A stretch of DNA of 64,000 nt from Palleronia abyssalis (GTDB lineage: Bacteria > Pseudomonadota > Alphaproteobacteria > Rhodobacterales > Rhodobacteraceae). Location: the NCBI RefSeq assembly GCF_900302445.1, contig NZ_ONZF01000008.1, forward strand, positions 1 through 64,000, written 5' to 3'. The notes beneath the pieces were generated by a model. That model had not been told where the DNA came from and did not search any database. It was given only the letters and a program-made list of their open reading frames with translations. The position numbers were made by a program, and so were the translations under genes. Positions 18,716 to 26,610 of this stretch are shown piece by piece (within the stretch, counting starts at the first letter, position 1; every line of letters begins with the position of its first letter).

Positions 18716-19050
18716 TGGGGTTCGGGGTCTCACGCGCATTGCTCATCCTGCTTTTGGGGTTGGGGTTTTGCGACACGCGCCCGCCCGAACCTGCAGTCGG
18801 ATCGCTGTCGACGTCGGACATGGCGGCCAGATGCGCAGAGGACGGCGGCGCCTGGGGAAACGTGCCGAAATCGGGGGCGCAGGTTTGCTATCGTCGTCCC
18901 GCGGATGGCGGTCAAACCTGTTCCAGCGGCGCTGACTGTGACGGTGACTGCCTGGCCCGGTCCCGCACCTGCGCCCCTGTCACGCCGATCTTCGGGTGCA
19001 CGGAAATCCTGACGAACTCCGGCACGCGGGTAACCCGATGCATCGACTGA
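18715..19050 (+). CDS. secreted cysteine-rich small protein, unknown function
   Basis: A 111-residue protein with a hydrophobic signal segment (about 5-19, ALLILLLGLGF) followed at once by Cys and then an extracytoplasmic part with eight further cysteines, including CSSGADCDGDC. The Cys after the signal could be a lipidation site, but the preceding residues (LGF) fit the lipobox poorly. Disulfide bonding in the periplasm is likely. It is coupled by overlap to the aldo/keto reductase and to the lipocalin. I do not recognise a named family. Confidence 0.65.
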   Translation: MGFGVSRALLILLLGLGFCDTRPPEPAVGSLSTSDMAARCAEDGGAWGNVPKSGAQVCYRRPADGGQTCSSGADCDGDCLARSRTCAPVTPIFGCTEILTNSGTRVTRCID

Positions 19051-19571
19051 TCGTGCTCGCGATGTTGCTGGCGGCGTGCTCCACCGAAAGCCCGCTTCTG
19101 CCCGCGCCGAGCTATCGCGACGTCTCGGCGCCCATCGCCTCGATCGCGTCCTTCGATCCCGACCGGTTCTTGGGCCGGTGGTACGAGATCGCCTCTTATC
19201 CGCAGCTGTTCCAGGCGGGGTGTCGCAACACCCAGGCCATATACGGGGCAGCACCGGACGGGATCAGCGTGACGAACACCTGCCTGCGCGACGGCGTGCC
19301 CGCCCGGATCGAGGGCTCGGCCACCGTCATCGGTCCGGGCCGGCTGGAGGTCAGGTTGGACGGTGTGCCCTTCGTCTCGCCCTTCTGGATCCTGTGGGTG
19401 GACGAGGGCTACCGCACGGCCGTGATCGGTGTGCCCTCGGGACGTGCGGGGTGGATCCTAAACCGGGATCCGGAGATCCCCGCCGACCGGCTGACCGCGG
19501 CGCGCGAAATCCTGGATTTCTACGGATACGATCTGGCGCAGCTTCGCATGACACCCCAGGACCGCCAGTGA
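19038..19571 (+). CDS. outer-membrane lipocalin (Blc-like lipoprotein)
   Basis: A bacterial lipocalin, a small beta-barrel that binds lipids at the outer membrane. The 177-residue protein from MHRLIVLAMLLAACSTE has a clear lipobox LAAC, then the lipocalin signature FLGRWYEIASYPQLFQAGC and the later motif WILNRDP. The start at 19038 gives a normal lipoprotein signal; it overlaps the previous gene by 13 bp and the next by 4 bp. Membrane-lipid maintenance is the usual inference. Confidence 0.88.
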   Translation: MHRLIVLAMLLAACSTESPLLPAPSYRDVSAPIASIASFDPDRFLGRWYEIASYPQLFQAGCRNTQAIYGAAPDGISVTNTCLRDGVPARIEGSATVIGPGRLEVRLDGVPFVSPFWILWVDEGYRTAVIGVPSGRAGWILNRDPEIPADRLTAAREILDFYGYDLAQLRMTPQDRQ

Positions 19572-20512
19572 GGTTAGGCGTGCTCGATCTGCCGGCATGG
19601 ACCGCGCGGGGCGTGCTGCTGGGGTTGGACGTTGCGCATGCGGGTTCGGGTCCTGCGAAGGAACTGGACCGGGCGCGAATGGCCTTGCCGGGGCTTTATG
19701 ATCGGACGCCGCCATCGGGATCGTTGTCCGAAGTCGCGCCGGGGGATGTTGCCGCCGGGGCCGATCTTGTCGTCTGCCGCCGGGGCGCGGCGGTCAAGGC
19801 CGCGTGCCCGGTTCTGGCGGTGGACCCGGAAGATGAGGCGTCATGGCTGATCCCCGAGGTGGTTTCGGGCAAGGGGGTTCCCGAGGCGCTGCTGCTGGCG
19901 CTGGGTGTCGCGCGGGTGGATCGGTTGACCGCGTGGGGCACGACCGATCCGGCCGCCCTTGTCGGGGTCTTGCGGACCCTTCGGGCGGCGGGACAGGGGG
20001 CAGGGCGGACCATCGCAAGGACTGAAGCGCTTTGGCCGGTCGCCCGGCCGGACTGGTCCGGTCCCGTGGTCACGGCCGATCGCGTCATTCCGTTGGACTG
20101 GACGGACTACAACGGCCACATGACCGAGGCGCGATACCTGCATGCGTTCGGCGATGCCACTGACGCCCTGATGCGGATGCTGGGCTGCGATGCCGCCTAT
20201 ATCGCGGCCGGGAACTCCTTCTTCACCGCCGAGACGCATATCCGCCACTTGGGGGAGTGCCTTGCGGGACAGCGCATTCGCATCGATACCCGGCCGGTCA
20301 GGATCGACGGAGCGAAGATGCATTTCTTCCATTCGATGTGGACCGACGATCGGCTGGTGGCCACGGGCGAACATTTCATGCTGCATGTCTCGCTTCGGAC
20401 GCGCAGGCCCGTGCCGCCGCAGCCGCCGCTGGATGCCGGGATGGCCCGGTTCGGGGCGGTTGGGTCGTCGCGGCCAGAAGGGGTCGGCCGCCGGGTCGGT
20501 GATCCCAGGTGA
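19568..20512 (+). CDS. hotdog-fold acyl-CoA thioesterase with a degenerate N-terminal dehydrogenase-like region
   Basis: The C-terminal half (about 170-310) is a hotdog thioesterase with VIPLDWTDYNGHMTEARYL, matching the betainyl-CoA thioesterase domain found at the end of carnitine 3-dehydrogenases. The first about 165 residues are much shorter than a normal dehydrogenase. They keep a few echoes of that enzyme (ARGVLLGLDVA, ALPGLYD, DVAAGADLV), but no intact GxGxxG dinucleotide motif is visible. I read it as a fused enzyme whose dehydrogenase part has shrunk. The GTG start overlaps the lipocalin stop; the frame ends 4 bp into the next gene. Confidence 0.7.
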   Translation: MRLGVLDLPAWTARGVLLGLDVAHAGSGPAKELDRARMALPGLYDRTPPSGSLSEVAPGDVAAGADLVVCRRGAAVKAACPVLAVDPEDEASWLIPEVVSGKGVPEALLLALGVARVDRLTAWGTTDPAALVGVLRTLRAAGQGAGRTIARTEALWPVARPDWSGPVVTADRVIPLDWTDYNGHMTEARYLHAFGDATDALMRMLGCDAAYIAAGNSFFTAETHIRHLGECLAGQRIRIDTRPVRIDGAKMHFFHSMWTDDRLVATGEHFMLHVSLRTRRPVPPQPPLDAGMARFGAVGSSRPEGVGRRVGDPR

Positions 20513-21090
20513 TCGCATGGATCCCCGTCACGCTGATGGCGGCGTTGGCCCAGACGCTGCGGTTCGTGGCCCAAAGGCACCTCAAACGAACATCCTTGTC
20601 GACCGCGGGGGCGACGTTCTCGCGCTTTCTGTTTTCGGCGCCGTTGGTCGCAGCCACCCTTCTGGCCTATGCCGCCCTCGCAGGGGAGCCGCTGCCTTCG
20701 CCGTCCCCCGCGTTCTGGAGCTTTGTCCTTCCCGGGGCCCTCGCGCAGATCTGTGCCACGGCCTGCGTCATAACGCTGTTCGGGCTGCGTAATTTCGCGG
20801 TGGGGATTACGTTCAAGAAGTCGGAAACCATCCTGACCGCCATCGTCGGTCTGATCCTGCTGGGCGAGGGGGTGAGCGTCGGGGGCGGGGTGGCCATCGG
20901 CCTCGGCGTTGTCGCGGTGATCGTCCTGTCGGGGGAGGCGGGCCGATGGAGCGGGCGGGCCGTCGCGCTGGGGCTCGGGTCCGGTCTGCTGTTCGCGATC
21001 TCGGCCGTCTGCTACCGGGGGGCAGCGCTCAGCCTGGGTGATGCGCCGCTGCTGACCCTGTCCATCGCCGCACTCATTCTTGCGGTATAG
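20509..21090 (+). pseudogene. truncated DMT-superfamily (EamA-type) transporter
   Basis: An integral membrane protein of the drug/metabolite transporter superfamily, with six or seven helices over 193 residues from GTG 20509. Normal members have two EamA repeats and about 290-300 residues. Here the second repeat stops after ALSLGDAPLL. The last residues are read from the antisense of the final codons of the convergent Nudix gene. This suggests a deletion that removed the C-terminal third. It may be inactive, or work as a partial protein. It is coupled to the thioesterase gene. Confidence 0.65.
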
Positions 21091-21772
21091 CGTCGTCGAG
21101 CACCGTCCAGGCTTGATCGTTGCGGAAAAAGGGAACTCGGCGAGGTGCGTCCAGGCTGGGCAAATGGGCCTCGATCTCGCCCAGCGCGACCGAGGTTATG
21201 AACGCCAAGTCCAAAGATCGCGCTTCGGCCAGTGGCACCCAGTGAAGGTGACCCAGTTCATCGCAAGCCGCGTCGAAGTCGTCCGGGTCGGTCACAAGCG
21301 CGTCCGAGGGGAGCAGGAAAAACCGCGCGTCGAAGCGGCGTGACCGACCAGGAGGCGTGATCGCGCGAAACACATATCGCAAGCGACCCGGATCGGGGCG
21401 GTACCCGGCACGGGCAAAGCCCGTCCACGCGTCCGGTGGATCGATCCATTCGTCTCTTGCGCCGGCAATCTGGCCGGTTTCTTCCCACAACTCGCGAATC
21501 GCGGCCGCGGCGATGGCTTCGGGGGCCGCTTCCCCCGGTCGCGACAAACGCGTGCGGCACGGTTCCGAAATCGGGGCGGCAAGGCCAACACGTGTATCCG
21601 CCGCATCGACGGCGCCTCCGGGGAAGACGTACTTGTTGGGCATAAAGGCCGCGGATTTTCCGCGCTGTCCCATCAGCACAGCAGGCTGCGTATCCGGGTT
21701 TCGAACCACGATTACCGTGGCGGCATCCCGGACCGGAATGTCGTTCAGAATCCGTGCATCTTCTTCGACCAT
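21074..21772 (-). CDS. Nudix hydrolase, NUDT19/CoA-pyrophosphatase-like
   Basis: A 232-residue Nudix-fold hydrolase of nucleoside-diphosphate-linked substrates. GGAVDAADTR and AAAIRELWEETGQI together make the Nudix box, split by an insertion of about 35 residues, as in the NUDT7/NUDT19 group. The substrate is not predictable; CoA derivatives are a possibility from the insertion type. It overlaps the DUF983 gene by 28 bp at its start and the truncated transporter at its end. Confidence 0.82.
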   Translation of the reverse strand: MVEEDARILNDIPVRDAATVIVVRNPDTQPAVLMGQRGKSAAFMPNKYVFPGGAVDAADTRVGLAAPISEPCRTRLSRPGEAAPEAIAAAAIRELWEETGQIAGARDEWIDPPDAWTGFARAGYRPDPGRLRYVFRAITPPGRSRRFDARFFLLPSDALVTDPDDFDAACDELGHLHWVPLAEARSLDLAFITSVALGEIEAHLPSLDAPRRVPFFRNDQAWTVLDDAIPQE

Positions 21773-22131
21773 TGCAGTCCTACGATCATTCCCTTGATCC
21801 GTGGCAGAAGATAGAGCGAAAGCCCGACACAGGCAGTGCAGAAAATCGTGGCAAGCACGATCGGATCGGGACGGAACGCGACGAAAATCCAGTGCATGAA
21901 CGGTGCCATGAGATGCCCGACGATCAGGATCGTCAGGTAGGCCGGTCCGTCATCCGCACGCGCGGAGGACAGGTCTTCGCCGCACACGATACAGGTTGGC
22001 CGCAGCTTGAGGTACCCACGCAACAATGGGCCTGACCCGCAATTGGGGCATTTGCACCGAAAACCACGCGTCAGGGCGCTGCGGACAGGCCTTTCTTCGG
22101 CCTCGTTGGATGCCAGACTGTTGTCGAACAT
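21745..22131 (-). CDS. DUF983 membrane protein with zinc ribbon
   Basis: A 128-residue DUF983-family protein. The N-terminal part has a zinc-ribbon pair CPNCG (about 29-33) and CIVCG (about 47-51), followed by two membrane helices. The role is unknown; in some genomes the family neighbours cytochrome oxidase assembly genes, but not here. I prefer the ATG at 22131, with GAGGAG 9 bases upstream, over the GTG at 22152. It probably forms an operon with the Nudix gene. Confidence 0.8.
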   Translation of the reverse strand: MFDNSLASNEAEERPVRSALTRGFRCKCPNCGSGPLLRGYLKLRPTCIVCGEDLSSARADDGPAYLTILIVGHLMAPFMHWIFVAFRPDPIVLATIFCTACVGLSLYLLPRIKGMIVGLQWSKKMHGF

Positions 22132-22228
22132 GCCGGTATGCTCCTCGTTCACCGGCGTTTCCTAACCTATCCAACGTTGCGGCGACAGATGGAAATCTGG
22201 CTTGCGCGGCTATGTCGCGACGTACCGC

Positions 22229-23677
22229 CTAGCGGCCCGAAACGCTGAAGGCGGGCCCGGATCGGATGGCGACAAGCGGAGGGGAGCGGCGCCCGGAGCC
22301 GTTTTCGGGTGGCATCGTTTCACCTTCGGTTGCCAACCGCGACAAGTTTCGACCGTCGCGCTTCGCCCGGTAGAGCGCTGCGTCCGCAAGGCTGACCGCA
22401 TGCTGCGGGTCCTGCCCCTGATTATTGCAGGCAATGCCGACGCTGACGGTAACTGGCAACGACTCCCCCTCGAAAGCGAACGGGGTGGACATGACGCCGA
22501 TCCGCAATCGCTCGGCCGCGATCAGGGCTTCGGCGGGAACGGTGTCGGGAAGGATGACCAGAAACTCCTCGCCCCCGAAGCGCGCGACCAGATCGTGTTC
22601 CCGCAGATTCTTCTGCAGGGTTTGGGCCACGCCCTTCAGAACCTCGTCCCCCGCGGCGTGCCCCAAGCGGTCGTTGATGGCCTTGAACCGGTCCACATCG
22701 ATCAGAAGAACGCCATAGCTTCGACCATCCACCTGCGCGCGCTGGGCCAGATCGTTCAGGTACTGGGCTGCATAGCGACGGTTGAACAATCCCGTCAGAT
22801 GATCCCTCGCGGCCATCCGCAGGCTTTCGTCCAACCGCTTGCGCTGAATGTCGGCCGCGCGCTTTTGCGAAAGCTCGCGGCTGACGATCAGAGCGCGTTC
22901 CTGGAGACCGGCCTCGCTGCGCAGGATGGCGTTCGCCCCCAGATCAAGGGCGCGGGCGGCGCAATGGATGTCGGCTGACGGGCATTCCACCAGAATGGCA
23001 GTCCGGCGGGTCGCGGGATTCGACCTCAGCTCGGCCAGAAGCCACATCACTTCGTCCATATCATCTTCTTCCGAGAGGATCAGAAGGTCGGGACCCTTGC
23101 CGGATTGCGGTTCGGACAGGACCTGGCCCGGGGTGCGCAGCGCGATGGGCAGGGCAAGGCGATCCGGCAGTCCGCGCAGAACGCGCCCGGCGACGGTCCG
23201 GCCGCTGGCGACGACAGCCAGATCGGGCGGGGGAAGGAACGGCATCTGGCTTTCGGCAAAGCCGAGGCGATGCGCGGTTTCGACCTGGCCCATCAATTCC
23301 GACTTGGCCTCGTGCTGACGCAGAAGGGACCGCAGGTTCGTCAAAAGCCAGCCGCGGCCCACGGGCCGGGTCAGGACGCTGGTCGCCCCGGCCTCCAACC
23401 AGTCCGCACGCTCATCCGTATTCGTGCCTTCCACGATAACAAGGCTTGGCGGTGCGGCATTGCCGGCGTTCTTCAATTCCCGCAGCAGTTTCAGCGCACC
23501 CGAACCCGGGAGCGCAGCCTCGATCACGACAAGGTCCGCGCCTTGCCCGGTCACCTGCGCGATCGCTTCGTCGGCACTGGCGGCGGCGGTGACTTCGTAG
23601 CGCGCGGAGGACAACGCCGCCTTGAAAGCGATGCGGTTCGTGGCCGTTCCGTCTGCGATCAAAACTCGTCGCGCCAT
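22229..23677 (-). CDS. PleD-like response regulator diguanylate cyclase
   Basis: It makes cyclic di-GMP from two GTP. The 482-residue architecture is REC (about 1-120), a degenerate second REC-like adaptor (about 150-280) and GGDEF (about 310-470). The active site is GGEEF near 362-367, with an RxxD inhibitory site just before it (REHD), so product inhibition is likely. In the first receiver domain the position of the PleD phospho-acceptor Asp53 is Glu53 (VVIEAALPG), and the usual acidic pair near residue 9 is reduced to one Asp. The protein may be a constitutive or phosphorylation-independent cyclase. It diverges from the DUF3572/H-NOX genes. Confidence 0.9.
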   Translation of the reverse strand: MARRVLIADGTATNRIAFKAALSSARYEVTAAASADEAIAQVTGQGADLVVIEAALPGSGALKLLRELKNAGNAAPPSLVIVEGTNTDERADWLEAGATSVLTRPVGRGWLLTNLRSLLRQHEAKSELMGQVETAHRLGFAESQMPFLPPPDLAVVASGRTVAGRVLRGLPDRLALPIALRTPGQVLSEPQSGKGPDLLILSEEDDMDEVMWLLAELRSNPATRRTAILVECPSADIHCAARALDLGANAILRSEAGLQERALIVSRELSQKRAADIQRKRLDESLRMAARDHLTGLFNRRYAAQYLNDLAQRAQVDGRSYGVLLIDVDRFKAINDRLGHAAGDEVLKGVAQTLQKNLREHDLVARFGGEEFLVILPDTVPAEALIAAERLRIGVMSTPFAFEGESLPVTVSVGIACNNQGQDPQHAVSLADAALYRAKRDGRNLSRLATEGETMPPENGSGRRSPPLVAIRSGPAFSVSGR

Positions 23678-23739
23678 GACTGCTCCCTTAGGTCCGCCCA
23701 TTCAGGGCGCCCGGTCCTTGGGTCTTCTATGCCGCCTTA

Positions 23740-23751
23740 ATTGTTAACAAT
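23740..23751. promoter_or_regulatory. perfect 12-bp palindrome in the divergent promoter region
   Basis: ATTGTTAACAAT is centred between the two divergent c-di-GMP-related transcription units (PleD-like cyclase at 23677 and DUF3572 at 23779). A second GTTAAC lies at 23766-23771. GTTAAC-like elements resemble half-sites of CtrA, a regulator known to control such genes in Rhodobacterales, but the N7 spacing is not exact. It is a candidate operator only. Confidence 0.35.
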
Positions 23752-23778
23752 CGGTAAGGAATTTGGTTAACTTGCAAC

Positions 23779-24057
23779 ATGCAGCAGCAATCCGCCGAAA
23801 ACCTCTCGCAAGACGTGCTTCTCTGGCTTACGCGCCATGAGGATCTGCTTCCGGTGTTCCTGAATGCCACTGGCAGCGACATTCCATCGGTCCGTGCAGG
23901 TTTTGAAGACCCCGAGTTTCTGGCGGCCGTGCTGGATTTCCTGTTGCTCGATGACGCATGGGTCATCGCCTTTTGCCAGGACCATGACCTGCCGCTGTCG
24001 GCCCCGTCCGAGGCCCGGGCGGTCCTTCCCGGAGGTGCGGCGGTCCATTGGACCTGA
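23779..24057 (+). CDS. DUF3572 family protein
   Basis: A 92-residue protein. The block DVLLWLTRHEDLLPVFLNATG then DPEFLAAVLDFLLLDDAWVIAFC matches DUF3572, a small helical family of alphaproteobacteria with unknown function. There are no membrane segments. It leads the plus-strand group with H-NOX and the HNOBA cyclase, divergent from the PleD-like cyclase. Confidence 0.75.
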   Translation: MQQQSAENLSQDVLLWLTRHEDLLPVFLNATGSDIPSVRAGFEDPEFLAAVLDFLLLDDAWVIAFCQDHDLPLSAPSEARAVLPGGAAVHWT

Positions 24058-24117
24058 GGGAAGTTCTCTTTTTGTTAAGGCCCGGTCGGTACGTTTCTTG
24101 CTACACGGAGGGATGCC

Positions 24118-24708
24118 ATGCACGGATTGACGGCACGCGCGCTGGAAAGCTTTGTCAGAAACACATATGGCGAAAAAACTTGGGCAAACATCGCTTGGGC
24201 GTCCGGCCTGCAGGAGGAGGGGTTTGAACTGATGCTTGCCTATCCGCCCGAATTGACCGATCGCGTGTTGGCCGAGGCTGCCATCCATCTTGCGCGGACG
24301 CGCGAGGAAGTGTTGGAAGACCTTGGAACTTTCCTCGTCTCGCATCCCAGAATGCAGCCTTTGCGCCGTCTTTTCCGCTACGGTGGGGCTGATTTCCGCG
24401 GTTTCCTGGAATCCCTGGGGGACCTGCCGGAACGGGCCCGGTTGGCGTTGCCTCATGCCGTTCTTCCGCCGCTTAGCGCGACGGAGGAAGAACGGGGGCG
24501 CTGGTCGGTGGAATGTGGACATACCACGTTCGGATTGGTTCATGTTCTGTTGGGTGCGATTCGGGCCATGGCCGATGATTACGGTGCGTTGGCCGTAGCC
24601 CAGATCGTGCCCTCGCCCGAGGCTGGGTCCGACCGGATCGAGATCGAGATCCTCGCAGGGCAATTCGCGGAAGGGCGACATTTTGAACTGAAATTATCGG
24701 CCGAATAA
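24118..24708 (+). CDS. H-NOX (heme NO-binding) domain protein
   Basis: A 196-residue protein with the H-NOX N-terminal signature MHGLTARALESFVRNTYG and later blocks LEDLGTFLVSHP and MADDYGALAV. H-NOX proteins sense NO or O2 through a heme bound to a proximal His and pass the signal to a neighbouring cyclase or kinase. By my manual alignment the canonical LDxLH site falls at LGDLP (about 100-104), so the usual proximal His is not where expected. His at 76, 113 or 135 might substitute, or heme may be absent. It stands 2 bp before the HNOBA-GGDEF gene, so the two are co-translated partners. Confidence 0.8.
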   Translation: MHGLTARALESFVRNTYGEKTWANIAWASGLQEEGFELMLAYPPELTDRVLAEAAIHLARTREEVLEDLGTFLVSHPRMQPLRRLFRYGGADFRGFLESLGDLPERARLALPHAVLPPLSATEEERGRWSVECGHTTFGLVHVLLGAIRAMADDYGALAVAQIVPSPEAGSDRIEIEILAGQFAEGRHFELKLSAE

Positions 24709-24710
24709 AC

Positions 24711-25742
24711 ATGCCTGAAAATGAGACGATGCTTCCCGTGGCGACATTGGACCGCCTGCTTCCGATGCATATGCGCCTTGCGGGCGACGGAATTATCGTA
24801 GGCGCGGGCCCTGCAATCCGTCGGCTCGCGGGGGAGCGGATGCAAGAAGGCATGCGGTTCTTCGATCTGTTCTCGATCGAACGTCCGAAGAATTGCGGCG
24901 AGATGAGCGATCTTCTCGATTGTGCGGGCGCGCGGTTGAGCCTTCGGTTCCAGGCCGGGCGCAAGGTGTCCTTGCGGGGACATATCGTGCCAGCGGGAAC
25001 TCCTGATTGCGATGAGTGCGGCGCGATCGTGGACCTTGCTCTCGATCTGAGGGAGCTGGCGGATCTTGGCGGGGCGCCGATGACGGCGGCAGACTTCTCG
25101 CCGACGGATCCGACCCTCGACATGCTGTACCTGATTGAAGCCAAGACCCTCGCCATGGACGAAACCCTGCGCCTGATCGATCGGTTGCAGGGCGACCGGG
25201 CACGGGCCGAACAACAGGCCTTCACCGACACACTCACCGGGTTGAGGAATCGCCGGGCCCTGGATCTGCTTTTGAACCGGTATGTGCAGGAGGGTCAGAG
25301 TTTCGCGATGTTCGTGATCGATCTCGACTTCTTCAAGAAGGTGAACGACACATACGGCCATATTGCAGGCGATGTCGTCCTGTGCGCCGTCGCCGAGCGT
25401 CTAGGGAAAGTCGTCCGCGCCGCCGATTGCGTGGCCCGGGTGGGCGGGGACGAGTTCGTGGTCCTGCTGCCCGGTCTCACAATCGAAGACGAACTGACTG
25501 CCATCGCCAATCGCTTGATCGAAGAGATTGACATCCCCATTCCCTACGGTGACGTCGATTGCCATGTTTCGGCCAGCGTGGGGATCGCAGTCTCGACCTG
25601 GTACAACGCGCCGACAGCCGAAGACATGTTTGCCGACGCTGACTGTGCCCTTTACACGTCGAAGACGGCCGGTCGGGGGCGACATACCATGTTTGCCGCC
25701 CCGGGGTGCCCTGAACTCAACCGTCGATCTGCGCCGCCATGA
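24711..25742 (+). CDS. H-NOX-associated diguanylate cyclase (HNOBA-GGDEF)
   Basis: A 343-residue cyclic di-GMP synthase. Residues about 5-140 look like an H-NOX-associated PAS-like domain (GDGIIVGAGPAIRRL, FDLFSIERP). A coiled linker with DETLRLIDRLQGDRARAEQQ follows, then GGDEF (about 170-330) with an intact VGGDEF and the RxxD inhibitory site RAAD. The partner should be the upstream H-NOX protein, modulating cyclase output. The last about 15 residues read antisense through the end of the convergent transglycosylase gene (26-bp overlap). Confidence 0.9.
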   Translation: MPENETMLPVATLDRLLPMHMRLAGDGIIVGAGPAIRRLAGERMQEGMRFFDLFSIERPKNCGEMSDLLDCAGARLSLRFQAGRKVSLRGHIVPAGTPDCDECGAIVDLALDLRELADLGGAPMTAADFSPTDPTLDMLYLIEAKTLAMDETLRLIDRLQGDRARAEQQAFTDTLTGLRNRRALDLLLNRYVQEGQSFAMFVIDLDFFKKVNDTYGHIAGDVVLCAVAERLGKVVRAADCVARVGGDEFVVLLPGLTIEDELTAIANRLIEEIDIPIPYGDVDCHVSASVGIAVSTWYNAPTAEDMFADADCALYTSKTAGRGRHTMFAAPGCPELNRRSAPP

Positions 25743-26517
25743 TGGCAATGGCCTGCTGGTAGACCGTCGCCGCGTTCCATTCCTGGATCACCCGGAAGTT
25801 CGGCTGGCCCTGCTGATACCCGGCCCCCGGGCGCCATCCCTTCTGACGCAGGAAATTCGCTGTCGAGGACAACGCATCCGTCTGGTTCGTAAGGTCGACA
25901 CGGCCGTCACCATTCCCGTCTACGCCGTAGCGCACGACGTTGCCCGGAAGGAACTGGGTGTGACCCCATTCCCCGTGCCGCGCTCCAACGGAGTTCGCGG
26001 AAAGCACGCCTCGATCGACAAGCTGCAACGCTGCAATCGCGTGCGGTGTGAAGAACGACGAGCGGCGGCAATCGTAAGCCAGGGTCAGAATTGACGAGAC
26101 CACGCGGCTGTCGCCCATGAAATTGCCGAAACCTGTCTCCATCCCGTGGATCGCCAGCAGAACCCCGGCAGGGACGCCGTACGCCTGTTCGAGGGACTGG
26201 TAAAATGCGGAGTTACGGCTTTTGCGCGCCTTGCCCTGCGACACGATGGTCGGTGCGCCACGCACCTGCATGAACCGATCCAGAGAGTAGTTGAAGCTTT
26301 TCTGATTGCGGTCGGCCGAAATCGTCGGCGTGGAATACGAACTGCTCATCAGGGCTTCGATGCCCCGTTGGCCGACGCCGGCTGCGCGAGCCTCTTGTGC
26401 GAAGGTCGGTTTCCACTGTTCGTACTGCCCCCCCGAATTCGAACACGGCGCGGCGGCTGCAGGGAGGGCCAGGATCGTCAGGGCGGCGGCTAGGCGAAGG
26501 GCGGGGCGAAATGACAT
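25717..26517 (-). CDS. lytic murein transglycosylase, MltB type
   Basis: A periplasmic enzyme that cleaves peptidoglycan glycan strands, forming anhydromuramic ends. The 266-residue protein has a signal peptide (about 1-22, cleaving near AAAA-PCS), and an SLT/MltB catalytic domain with the catalytic Glu in HGMETGFGNF (about 127) and WGHTQFLPGNVV. No C-terminal peptidoglycan-binding domain follows, so it is the short form. It is convergent with the H-NOX cyclase. Confidence 0.9.
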   Translation of the reverse strand: MSFRPALRLAAALTILALPAAAAPCSNSGGQYEQWKPTFAQEARAAGVGQRGIEALMSSSYSTPTISADRNQKSFNYSLDRFMQVRGAPTIVSQGKARKSRNSAFYQSLEQAYGVPAGVLLAIHGMETGFGNFMGDSRVVSSILTLAYDCRRSSFFTPHAIAALQLVDRGVLSANSVGARHGEWGHTQFLPGNVVRYGVDGNGDGRVDLTNQTDALSSTANFLRQKGWRPGAGYQQGQPNFRVIQEWNAATVYQQAIAIMAAQIDG

Positions 26518-26610
26518 TCATATCTCCGAATTCGGGATGGGTCAGCGTGTTGCTGTCAACGACGCCATCCACCGGTTGGTTCTCATAGTTCACGTACTAT
26601 AGTGGGCCCA

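Noticed and set aside
23737-23757. CtrA box TTAA-N7-TTAA
   Set aside because: The TTAA spacing is 3, or the second half is GTAA at N7; not a full match, so kept only as a palindrome.
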